A DNA stretch of 6,358 nucleotides from Deltaproteobacteria bacterium (GCA_013813945.1 JACCQV010000940.1:1-6358), one strand, 5' to 3'. Numbered from the stretch's first letter, positions 1-6,358 are shown. Made by a program: numbers and translations. The notes: generated by a model from the letters alone, not told the origin.

Positions 1-487
1 TCTCGGTCGGATCGATCGTGATCTTGCGCTCGAGGAGGACCGGGCCGGTGTCCATTCCCTCGTCGAGCTGCATGATCGTGACGCCGGTCTCGGGCTCACC
101 GTGGATCACGGCCCACTGCACCGGGGCTGCACCGCGATAGCGCGGAAGGATCGAGGCGTGGACGTTGATGCAGCCGCGCGACAAGGCCTCGAGCACCGCG
201 AGCGGCAAGATCTTGCCGTAGGCGACGACGACCGCGAGCTCGGCGCCACTCGCGACCAGCGCCTCGCGCAGCTCGCCCGTCCGCGCCAACTTCGGCTGGA
301 TCACCGGCAGCCCGAGCTCGAGTGCGGCGCCCTTGACGGGAGGTGCGGTGAGCTGGCTGCCCCGCCCTGCCGGCTTGTCGGGCTGCGAGACGACGAGCGC
401 GACGTCATGAACCGTGGCGAGCGCACGCAGACAGGGCACTGCGAACTCCGGCGAGCCCATGAACACGACACGCATCGCCGTCGCCAT
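1..487 (-). CDS. fmt: Methionyl-tRNA formyltransferase, N-terminal half (partial, cut by left edge)
   Basis: Fmt transfers the formyl group of 10-formyltetrahydrofolate to the amino group of Met-tRNAfMet, making the initiator for bacterial translation in the cytoplasm. Seen: 162 codons before the window ends, about half of the usual 310-320 residues. The N-terminus MRVVFMGSPEFAVP begins a Rossmann-like formyltransferase fold. The loop SQPDKPAGRG (residues 34-43) includes Arg42. The signature INVHASILPRYRGAAPVQ (107-124) holds catalytic Asn108 and His110, and MDTG (145-148) holds Asp146; these numbers coincide with the E. coli enzyme. The tRNA-binding C-terminal domain lies outside the window. 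The start is ATG at 487; an in-frame ATG at 475 gives a protein beginning MRVVFMG and is equally credible, since neither has a strong Shine-Dalgarno. It starts 18 bases after the stop of the upstream gene, so it is probably co-transcribed with it. Identity is very secure; only the exact start is open. Confidence 0.97.
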   Translation of the reverse strand, partial: MATAMRVVFMGSPEFAVPCLRALATVHDVALVVSQPDKPAGRGSQLTAPPVKGAALELGLPVIQPKLARTGELREALVASGAELAVVVAYGKILPLAVLEALSRGCINVHASILPRYRGAAPVQWAVIHGEPETGVTIMQLDEGMDTGPVLLERKITIDPTE

Positions 488-505
488 GTAGCAGTTCCGC
501 GCCCT

Positions 506-3046
506 TCAGTCGATCAGGTTCGTCAGGTACGTGAGCCGGAGCCGATCATCCCGTAGCACCCGGAACGCCTCGTCCAGAACGTGCGAGATGTCGTCGAGCT
601 CCTGCGCAAGCTCGCGCCGCAGATCGGTGGGAAACCCGTCGGCCGCAAAGTCGCGGCGCGCGGATTGATAGGCCCTCCGGATCTCGAAGGCAGTCGCATC
701 GCGCCGCACTCCGAGCAGCGCGAAGTAATCCGCCTCGCCGACCAGCTGCCACCGCGCGCGAACGCGCTCGCGATCGATCGCGAGGTCGGTCTCGCCGACG
801 AGCGCCGAGCTCTCGTCCGGCACCTCGGTATCCGTACGGCGTGCAGTCGCGAGTCCGAGCACGCACAGGCCCCATGCGAGCGGCAGCACGTCGGCAACGT
901 CGACGCCCGCGATCCGCGCGACGGTGGATAGATCCGCCTGACCATCGAACGCGGCAAGCGCACCGCGCTCCTCGACCGCGAGATCGCCGAGGTTGATGAT
1001 GCCCCCGAGCCGCTCACGGTCGGGGACCTCGATCACCGTCGACGGCGAGCCGATCAACCGATCGAGGCTCGAGCGATCGAGCTTGCGTCGGATGCCCTCG
1101 AGGATCAGCGCGGCCGGATGCCGAGACAGCCGGATCCGCTCCGCGCACGGCGTCTCGTCGAGCGCGATGTGGTACGTGCCGCGATCCATGCTGAACAGCG
1201 AGTAGAGAAGATCCTCGACGTGGCGGCGCACCGCGGGCAACAGCTCCCGGCGCTTGAGGTATCCGAAGTCGACGAGGATCTCGCCCATCCGCCGACCCGA
1301 CTCGACTGCGACGACCTGGCACCGCTCGTACTGGGCCGCGGTGATCTTGCCCTCGCGAACCAGGAGCTCGCCCATGCGGTCACGCGGCTCGCTCGACGAT
1401 GCAAAGACCGGGCGGCCCTGATCGAAGAACACGACCTTCTCGAAGCCGATCCGCGTGGCACTTCCCGACCCATTCGACTTGGGCTCGACCTGACGGAACC
1501 CGATCCTGCCCGTCGACGATTGCGCGAACATCTTCGCGAGCAGCATCGCGGCATCCGAAAGGCCACGCACGATCTCGCCGGTATCCGGCAGACCACGCTC
1601 GCGAATCTGCGTGTCCCACGAGCCCGGCGATGTCGTCAGGTCGCGAACGTCGTGGCGCAGCACCGCTCGCGCCTCGATCTCGGTGACGCCGCGATCGAGC
1701 GCGGGCTCGTCGCCGAGCGCGGTGAGATCGATCTCGGTGTGATGATCGTGGCGCGGGCCGAGGTCGACCGCGGGCTGAGGAGTGTTGGCATCTCCGCCCT
1801 GGAACAGGCGCTGCGCCATCATCGACATCTTGGCGCGAAGCTGACGGGCGAAGTCTCGACCGTCGAGCGAAGCGCTCGCGGTCACCGGGGTCGCCGGGGA
1901 CGGTTCGCGTTCGGGCAGGTCATCGAGGATCGCGAGCCGCACCTCGCGAGCGGGCTCCTCACCGATCACCATCTCCTCGTCGAAGTCGTCGAGCTCGATC
2001 TCGTCGGTGGTCGTCGATGACGACGACGCGCGATCGAGCTCCGCGAGTGGCAGCGCGCCACTCCACGCCTCGGCGAGGGCGCGGTGCTCGGGCGGCGGCA
2101 GCGGCAATGCACTCGAGGTCACGGACGGTTCGGAGTCCGATGACGACGATGACGACGACGACGACGATGGCGGCCAGGTCGACGATCCGGTCCGCGATCG
2201 GCGGTACGGCTGCACGGGCGGCCAGGTCGATGAGACGTTACGGGACCGCGGTGGCGGTGGCGGTGGCGGGGTCGAAGACGCCGACGGTGCGCGCGGCGGT
2301 GGTGCCTCGCCCGGGTCCGGATCGCGGATGATCAGCGTGGGCTCGCGGGTCGGCGACTCCGGATCTCCCCAGCGATTGTTGTGGTCGCGCTCGTGAATCT
2401 CGGCGGTCGTCCCGGGGCGCCAGGCCTGAACGGGCGCGACCTCGGCATCGACGGGATGGTCCGTCACCCGGCGTGGGCGGATCACGACCAGCGGTGGCAA
2501 GGCCTCCGCCTCGTCCGACGGCGGATACTCGTCATCGAGCTCGCCGACGAATTCGTCCGCGAGCGCCTCCCAGCGTGCGCGCTGGTCCGTGCGGGCCCCC
2601 GTGCGCGGTGCGTCCTGGATCGGTTCGGGGCTAGCCATCGTCGCCGCCCGGCCGCGCACGAGCTCCACCGCCGCGATCCCGATCGCGACCGCGGCACGCA
2701 GTGCATTGTCTACGACCGGGCTCATCACGAACCGCACGGGCCCCATGTCTGCGGCATCGAGCGCGGTACGGACGGGCCCGGCTTCGTCGTCGCCGATGAG
2801 GACGATCTCGACCTCGGAGCGCGGCACCATTCCGCGCAAGGTCTCGATCAACGCCTTGCTGTCCCCCGCTTCGAGGGTCGCAGTGACGACCACGACCGGT
2901 GGCCGCCGCGCCCCGAACAGATCGATCGTGTCGTCGCCGCCCGAGCTGGCGAGCACCTCGGCGGGCGCGAGTCCGCTGGCCAGGCCGGCGATCCGATCCG
3001 GATCAGCGACGATCAGCACGCAGTTGGATGCAAACAGCTCGGCCAC
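506..3046 (-). CDS. Multidomain protein: degenerate receiver, disordered linker, DUF4388/PATAN domain, J-like domain
   Basis: 846 residues from GTG at 3046, with no signal peptide or membrane segment, so probably cytoplasmic. Domains by eye: residues 8-130 resemble a response-regulator receiver (VLIVADPD first strand), but the usual phospho-Asp after strand 3 (VVVVT) is Thr and the usual strand-5 Lys (FVMSP) is Ser. Residues 140-410 are low-complexity: Pro run 260-266, two SSTWPP copies, Ser run 294-303, and a Ser/Thr patch followed by an acidic patch near 341-365. Residues 489-630 match the DUF4388/PATAN pattern, with two successive MGE(L/I)LV...G segments. Residues 686-736 look like a small helical domain. 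Residues 773-841 match a J domain (DYFALLGVRRDA, IRRAY) with FAAD in place of YHPD. Known: DUF4388 proteins are frequent in myxobacteria and linked to signalling. Inferred: a non-catalytic scaffold or adaptor. The open frame extends to a TTG at 3079, but GTG 3046 has a Shine-Dalgarno and starts just before the receiver fold. Precise function unknown. Confidence 0.85.
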   Translation of the reverse strand: MAELFASNCVLIVADPDRIAGLASGLAPAEVLASSGGDDTIDLFGARRPPVVVVTATLEAGDSKALIETLRGMVPRSEVEIVLIGDDEAGPVRTALDAADMGPVRFVMSPVVDNALRAAVAIGIAAVELVRGRAATMASPEPIQDAPRTGARTDQRARWEALADEFVGELDDEYPPSDEAEALPPLVVIRPRRVTDHPVDAEVAPVQAWRPGTTAEIHERDHNNRWGDPESPTREPTLIIRDPDPGEAPPPRAPSASSTPPPPPPPRSRNVSSTWPPVQPYRRSRTGSSTWPPSSSSSSSSSSDSEPSVTSSALPLPPPEHRALAEAWSGALPLAELDRASSSSTTTDEIELDDFDEEMVIGEEPAREVRLAILDDLPEREPSPATPVTASASLDGRDFARQLRAKMSMMAQRLFQGGDANTPQPAVDLGPRHDHHTEIDLTALGDEPALDRGVTEIEARAVLRHDVRDLTTSPGSWDTQIRERGLPDTGEIVRGLSDAAMLLAKMFAQSSTGRIGFRQVEPKSNGSGSATRIGFEKVVFFDQGRPVFASSSEPRDRMGELLVREGKITAAQYERCQVVAVESGRRMGEILVDFGYLKRRELLPAVRRHVEDLLYSLFSMDRGTYHIALDETPCAERIRLSRHPAALILEGIRRKLDRSSLDRLIGSPSTVIEVPDRERLGGIINLGDLAVEERGALAAFDGQADLSTVARIAGVDVADVLPLAWGLCVLGLATARRTDTEVPDESSALVGETDLAIDRERVRARWQLVGEADYFALLGVRRDATAFEIRRAYQSARRDFAADGFPTDLRRELAQELDDISHVLDEAFRVLRDDRLRLTYLTNLID
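2138..2269 (-). repeat. Simple-sequence and short tandem repeats inside the linker coding region
   Basis: Three coding repeats lie side by side. Bases 2138-2167 are ten consecutive Ser codons (eight TCG, two TCA), seen on the plus strand as a GAC/GAT triplet run. Bases 2168-2200 and 2216-2248 encode two copies of an 11-residue unit, RSR-xx-SSTWPP, with a 48-base period; the 14 bases ggcggccaggtcga at 2169-2182 recur exactly at 2217-2230. Bases 2249-2269 encode seven prolines. All units are multiples of three, so gain or loss of copies would change linker length without shifting the frame. Confidence 0.9.
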
Positions 3047-3050
3047 GAGG

Positions 3051-3055
3051 TCCCC
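3051..3055 (-). promoter_or_regulatory. Probable ribosome binding site for the DUF4388/J-like gene
   Basis: The minus strand reads GGGGA followed by four bases and then GTG at 3046. It is the only purine-rich Shine-Dalgarno-like sequence near the 5' end of this reading frame and favours GTG 3046 over TTG 3079, which has none. The spacing is slightly short, so the call is moderate. Confidence 0.45.
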
Positions 3056-3070
3056 AGCGACTCGCCGGCC

Positions 3071-3076
3071 AGTATA
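3071..3076 (-). promoter_or_regulatory. Candidate -10 promoter element between priA and the DUF4388/J-like gene
   Basis: The minus strand reads TATACT, one mismatch from TATAAT, in a very GC-rich neighbourhood. Transcription would begin near 3064 and leave a leader of about 17 bases before GTG 3046, a sensible geometry. No TTGACA-like hexamer is found 16-18 bases upstream (that region reads around ATCGCG), so this may be a weak internal promoter, one for an alternative sigma factor, or chance. Confidence 0.3.
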
Positions 3077-3098
3077 CAACGCGGCCCGCGCCGCGCGA

Positions 3099-5576
3099 TC
3101 ACAGCGCCGAGATAGGGTCGACGTCGAGGCTGACGCGGACCGAGGTGTGGACGACCTCCGCGCCCATCACGCCCCGCGCCACCCGCCGGAGTGCGTGCCG
3201 GTCCGCGCTGCGGAGCCAGATCTGCCACCGGGTCCGCCCTCGGAGCTTCTCGATGGGTGCGGGCACCGGCCCCCGGATGACCACCTCGCCGCCGTTATCC
3301 GGCCGGTTCGCGATTGCCTCGGCGACCTGGGCGAGCCGCTGCGCGGTCTCGGCGACCTCGTGCTCGTTCTTGCCGTCGAGGCGCACCGCGATCATCCGAC
3401 CGTGGGGAGGCAGCCCGAGGTCGCGCCGCTCCTCGAATTCAGCCTCGAAGAACTTCTCGTAGTCATGGGCCGCCGCCGCGGTGACCGCCGCCGCGGTGGG
3501 CCGGTAGGTCTGGATCAGCACGCGCCCGGGTCGATCGCCACGGCCCGCGCGCCCGGCGACCTGCGCGAGCAGCTGGAACGTCCGCTCCGAGGCGCGGAAG
3601 TCCGGAAGGTTGAGCCCGGTATCCGCGCACAGCACGCCGACCAGGGTGACTCCCGGAAAGTCGTGGCCCTTGGTCACCATCTGCGTGCCGACCAGCACGT
3701 CGACCTCGCGCCGCGCGACCTTTGCCAGCACGGCCTCGATCTTCGAGCCGCTCGCGACATCGCGATCGAGCCGGATCACACGCGCCTTCGGAAACGCCGC
3801 CGCCACCCCCTCGGCGACCTTCTCGGTGCCCAGACCCGTGCGATCGATCGCGGCACTCTTGCAGCTCGGGCACGTCTCGGGCACGCGCGCCGAGAACGCG
3901 CAGTAGTGGCAAGTCAGCCGATCGTTGTGCCGATGGTAGGTCAACGACACCGAGCAATTCGGGCAGCGGAACGAGTGCCCGCACGCCTTGCACAGCACGA
4001 AGGTCGCAAAGCCGCGGCGGTTCAAGAACAGGATCGTCTGATCGCCGGCCTCGAGCGTCTGGGCGATCGCGGTGCGCAGCGGCGCCGACAGGAACGCCTC
4101 GCCGTCCGGCAAGAACGTCCTCAGATCGATCACCTCGACGCTGGGCATCGGTCGCGCCATCGGCCGCACGGTCAGCCGCAGCTTGCGGTAGTGCCCTGTC
4201 TCGGCATGCGCCGCACTCTCGAGGCTCGGCGTTCCGGAACCGAGGACGCACACCGCACCGGCACGTTGCGCGCGGACGATCGCCACATCGCGCGCGTGAT
4301 AGCGCACACCTTCCTCCTGCTTGAACGACCCGTCGTGTTCCTCGTCGACAACGATCACGCCGAGCTCGGTCAGCGGCGCGAACACGGCAGACCTCGCCCC
4401 CACCGCGATCCGTGCCTCGCCTCGCCGTAGCCGCGACCACTCGCCGAGCCGCTGTTGCTCGGTCAGCCCCGAGTGCAGGATCGCGACGAGGTCGCCGAAT
4501 CGTGCGCGAAACCGCGCCGCGAGCTGCGGCGTCAACGAGATCTCCGGAACCAGAACGAGCGCGGTCTTGCCGGCCGTGAGCGCCTCGGCAATCACGCGCA
4601 GGTAGACCTCGGTCTTGCCACTGCCCGTCACCCCGAACAGCAGAAACGGAGTGAACGGGCGCTTCGCGGGCGGAGCGCCGGGGGACACGGCTGCGCCCGC
4701 CACCGGATCGCCATGCAGTGCTGCCGTGATCTCGCTGACCGCAACGGCCTGCTCTCCCGTCAGCACCGGCGGTGCGATGACCAGCATGTCCGGGCTCGTC
4801 GGTACGGCATCGAGCGCGATCTCGCGATCCGTGACCGCGACGAGGCCAAGCTTGACCAGCTCGCGCACCGAGATCTTGGCACCGGGCAGCACGCGCTCGA
4901 GGTCATCGAGCACGACCGGCACACGTTCGGCGAGCGCATCGATCACCGCGACTCGCTTCGGTGCGCGTGCGACGGCGTTACGCGCCGTCAGATGATCGCC
5001 AACGAGCGCAACGACGCGTTCTCGGCGCAGGCGCGCCCGCGCATTCGCACGCTGGTCGCGGCACTCGACGAGACCGTGCGTGATCAGCGCCTCGATGACG
5101 CTGCGCGCGGCCTTGGTGGTCGCTGCGACGGGGAGCGGCCCCTGCGCGAGCTTCGCCAGCATCACGCGCTGCTTCGGTGGCAGTGCGGCGCCCTGCCCGT
5201 CTGCCGCGCCGCGGCCGGTCTCGGTCAACGCGAACACCATCCGCGCATTGATCCCGCTGCCTGCGGGCAGCGCGGACTTGATCACCTCGCCGATTGGAGC
5301 CTCGTAGTACTCGGCGATCCACAGGCACAGCTCGACGAGCTGCGAAGAGAGCGCCGGCTCGTCGTCGAGGACCTCGCTCAGCTCCACGGGCACGATGCCA
5401 TCCGGCGGGCTCGTGTCCGCGCGAACGACGACGCCGGTCACCTTCCGCCCGCCGAACGGCACGAGAACGCGCGACCCGATCTGCGCGCGGCCCGCCAGGT
5501 GCGGCGGCACGCGGTAGTGAAACCGCCCGAGCACCGGCAGCGTGACCGCGACCTCGAGCAGCTGGCGGCTCGTCAC
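3099..5576 (-). CDS. priA: Primosomal protein N' (PriA), replication-restart DNA helicase
   Basis: PriA recognises stalled or collapsed forks and D-loops, unwinds DNA 3'->5' using ATP, and starts reloading of the replicative helicase. Seen, numbering from GTG 5576 (825 residues; E. coli has 732): 3'-DNA-end-binding domain about 1-105 (LLEVAVTLPV...VPFGGRKVTGVVV); two winged-helix-like stretches at about 132-175 and 205-253; Walker A GVTGSGKTE (315-323); DEEH box (411-414); GSGTPSLE (446-453); four CxxC pairs at Cys529/532, 538/541, 556/559 and 569/572, which in this family bind two zinc ions; GTQMVTKGHDFPG (630-642); QVAGRAGRG motif VI (672-680); C-terminal domain about 703-825. All catalytic motifs are intact. 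The frame is open upstream to 5927, but that extension lies under the opposing export gene and has no PriA-like sequence. GTG 5576 fits the family N-terminus although its Shine-Dalgarno is poor; ATG at 5663 or 5678 is an alternative. First gene of the probable minus-strand operon. Confidence 0.97.
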   Translation of the reverse strand: MTSRQLLEVAVTLPVLGRFHYRVPPHLAGRAQIGSRVLVPFGGRKVTGVVVRADTSPPDGIVPVELSEVLDDEPALSSQLVELCLWIAEYYEAPIGEVIKSALPAGSGINARMVFALTETGRGAADGQGAALPPKQRVMLAKLAQGPLPVAATTKAARSVIEALITHGLVECRDQRANARARLRRERVVALVGDHLTARNAVARAPKRVAVIDALAERVPVVLDDLERVLPGAKISVRELVKLGLVAVTDREIALDAVPTSPDMLVIAPPVLTGEQAVAVSEITAALHGDPVAGAAVSPGAPPAKRPFTPFLLFGVTGSGKTEVYLRVIAEALTAGKTALVLVPEISLTPQLAARFRARFGDLVAILHSGLTEQQRLGEWSRLRRGEARIAVGARSAVFAPLTELGVIVVDEEHDGSFKQEEGVRYHARDVAIVRAQRAGAVCVLGSGTPSLESAAHAETGHYRKLRLTVRPMARPMPSVEVIDLRTFLPDGEAFLSAPLRTAIAQTLEAGDQTILFLNRRGFATFVLCKACGHSFRCPNCSVSLTYHRHNDRLTCHYCAFSARVPETCPSCKSAAIDRTGLGTEKVAEGVAAAFPKARVIRLDRDVASGSKIEAVLAKVARREVDVLVGTQMVTKGHDFPGVTLVGVLCADTGLNLPDFRASERTFQLLAQVAGRAGRGDRPGRVLIQTYRPTAAAVTAAAAHDYEKFFEAEFEERRDLGLPPHGRMIAVRLDGKNEHEVAETAQRLAQVAEAIANRPDNGGEVVIRGPVPAPIEKLRGRTRWQIWLRSADRHALRRVARGVMGAEVVHTSVRVSLDVDPISAL

Positions 5577-5676
5577 CCGGGCCCGCGCGTCCCGAGGCCG
5601 GCGGCCGGGATCACTGCTTTTCGGACCTCGGATCGAACGGCCATGAGCAGCGGACCTTACCATCTGCCTCGGACAC
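5577..5676. promoter_or_regulatory. Divergent intergenic region between priA and the FlhB/SctU-type gene
   Basis: These 100 bases separate two genes transcribed away from each other and must carry the promoters for both if the starts are right. The priA side is extremely G+C-rich (about 5577-5610), with a short A/T-richer patch, gcttttcgg, near 5617-5625. I find only poor -10 matches (plus-strand taccat at 5658-5663) and no paired -35 element, so no promoter is called. If priA starts at ATG 5663 or 5678, its coding sequence would fill most of this region. Confidence 0.5.
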
Positions 5677-6358
5677 ATGGCCGAGCCGCGACCCTTCCCA
5701 CCGTCGGTGCGACGCTCCGCACTCGCGCGTGCAGCCGGGCTCCACCCGGCCAGCCCGATCCTCGTCGGCGCGATCGCCTGTGCAGTTGCGGTGATCGCGA
5801 TCGGTACACTTGGGCGCGCAGCAGCGGCGCGCCTGGGGACCTGGGTCGTCGCGGCGTGTGAGAGCCCCGCGAGGCTGGCTGCCTCGCCCGAGCCGGGGCT
5901 TGGCGCGACGGCGCTCCCCACCGCCATCCTCGAGCTGGCTCTGCCGGTGCTCGCTGCGATCGCGGTCGCGGCGATCGTCGCTCACCTCGTGCAGACCCGA
6001 GCGGTGTGGCTGCCACGCCGACGACTCCGCGGTGCACCGACGCCCCAACCCCACCGCGTCCGCCGCACCGCCTTCGATCTCGCCGCGGCACTCGTGATCG
6101 GCACGGTCGTGGTCGGCTGGCTGTGGATCATGGCGCCTCGCCTCGCCGCCGCGTTCGGTTCTCCGCTCGCGGGCGCCGCGTTGATCGCGAGCCTGCTCGC
6201 AGCGCTCGCGATCGCATGGGTCGTCGTGGGGACGGCCGACGCGATCGTTCGCCACGCCGAGCTCGCGGGTGCACTTCGGATGTCGCATTCAGAGAAACGC
6301 GAGGACGATCGGCTCTCGGGCGCCGACCCGCGGTGGCGCGCACGCCGCGCGGAGCTAG
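5677..6358 (+). CDS. FlhB/SctU-family type III export apparatus switch protein, N-terminal part (partial, cut by right edge)
   Basis: FlhB (flagella) and SctU/YscU (injectisomes) are inner-membrane subunits of the type III export gate; their cytoplasmic domain cleaves itself at NPTH to switch substrate class. Seen: 227 codons running off the window. Four hydrophobic segments lie at about residues 27-45, 82-104, 134-152 and 163-190, as in the family. They are followed by the diagnostic start of the cytoplasmic linker, LRMSHSEKREDDRLSGADP (200-218) then RWRARR, matching the family pattern (L/M)(R/K)MS(K/R)xE(V/I)(R/K)xExKxxEGDPxxKxRxR. The N-terminus keeps only a skeleton of the usual basic segment (PPSVRRSALARAAGLHPAS). 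The NPTH site is beyond the edge, so autocleavage cannot be judged. ATG 5677 is the only plausible start: an in-frame stop lies at 5644-5646. The Shine-Dalgarno is weak. Whether it is flagellar or injectisome cannot be told without the downstream genes. Confidence 0.85.
   Translation, partial: MAEPRPFPPSVRRSALARAAGLHPASPILVGAIACAVAVIAIGTLGRAAAARLGTWVVAACESPARLAASPEPGLGATALPTAILELALPVLAAIAVAAIVAHLVQTRAVWLPRRRLRGAPTPQPHRVRRTAFDLAAALVIGTVVVGWLWIMAPRLAAAFGSPLAGAALIASLLAALAIAWVVVGTADAIVRHAELAGALRMSHSEKREDDRLSGADPRWRARRAEL

Noticed and set aside
101..556. 151-codon plus-strand open frame opposite fmt
   Set aside because: The minus strand encodes an unmistakable formyltransferase with catalytic residues; the plus frame is a shadow.
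1118..2020. 300-codon plus-strand open frame opposite the DUF4388 region
   Set aside because: No recognisable motif; the minus strand here encodes a clear DUF4388/PATAN pattern.
3047..3079. TTG at 3079 as start of the DUF4388/J-like protein
   Set aside because: No Shine-Dalgarno precedes it, TTG is the rarest common start, and the added 11 residues lie before the receiver-like fold and overlap the TATACT element.
2589..4430. 613-codon plus-strand open frame across the boundary of priA and the DUF4388/J-like gene
   Set aside because: Antisense to two well-supported genes and spanning both; composition is Arg/Ala/His/Asp-rich with no recognisable motif, typical of a GC-rich shadow frame.
5577..5625. 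GC-rich inverted repeats followed by a short T run near the priA start, resembling a terminator
   Set aside because: The stems are only about four base pairs, the T run is four bases and not adjacent to the stem, and the position between divergent starts does not suit a terminator.
4455..5861. 468-codon plus-strand open frame opposite priA
   Set aside because: Entirely explained as the reverse complement of PriA coding sequence; no domain pattern, and it overruns into the FlhB/SctU-type gene in another frame.
5577..5927. 117-residue N-terminal extension of PriA
   Set aside because: It would lie under the opposing gene's coding region, has no resemblance to the PriA 3'-end-binding domain, and the family N-terminus begins right at GTG 5576.
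5611..6288. 225-codon minus-strand open frame opposite the export gene
   Set aside because: Arg/Asp-rich low-information sequence without hydrophobic core, opposite a plus-strand frame with four membrane segments and a family signature.

Overview
The window is GC-rich DNA (estimated at about two thirds G+C by eye) with GC-ending codons. It is packed with genes, the longest gene-free stretch being 100 bases. A protein joining a receiver-like domain, a DUF4388/PATAN region and a J-like domain, together with a FlhB/SctU-family export gene, suggests a Myxococcota (deltaproteobacterial) chromosome. That assignment is inference: there is no rRNA or other taxonomic marker here. I see no mobile element, tRNA, CRISPR array or convincing Rho-independent terminator.

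Layout, left to right. Bases 1-487 (minus strand) hold the N-terminal half of methionyl-tRNA formyltransferase (fmt), cut by the left edge. Bases 506-3046 (minus) encode an 846-residue multidomain protein: degenerate receiver-like domain, long disordered Pro/Ser/acidic linker with simple repeats, DUF4388/PATAN domain, small helical domain, and a C-terminal J-like domain whose HPD motif reads AAD. Bases 3099-5576 (minus) encode the primosomal helicase PriA, complete with all helicase motifs and eight zinc-binding cysteines. A 100-base divergent spacer follows. Bases 5677-6358 (plus) carry the N-terminal 227 residues of a FlhB/SctU-type type III export switch protein, which runs off the right edge.

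The three minus-strand genes are close together (52 and 18 bases apart) and read priA -> multidomain protein -> fmt, so they probably form one transcription unit. In many bacteria priA is followed by def and fmt; here an apparent signalling or scaffold protein sits where def is often found. PriA restarts collapsed replication forks and Fmt formylates initiator tRNA, so these are housekeeping functions, whereas the middle protein looks regulatory and its role is unknown. The divergent export gene could begin a type III secretion or flagellar locus beyond the window.

The most unusual item is the middle protein. It keeps the folds of two signalling or chaperone modules but has lost the residues that normally make each one active. 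No clearly new multi-gene system is visible.
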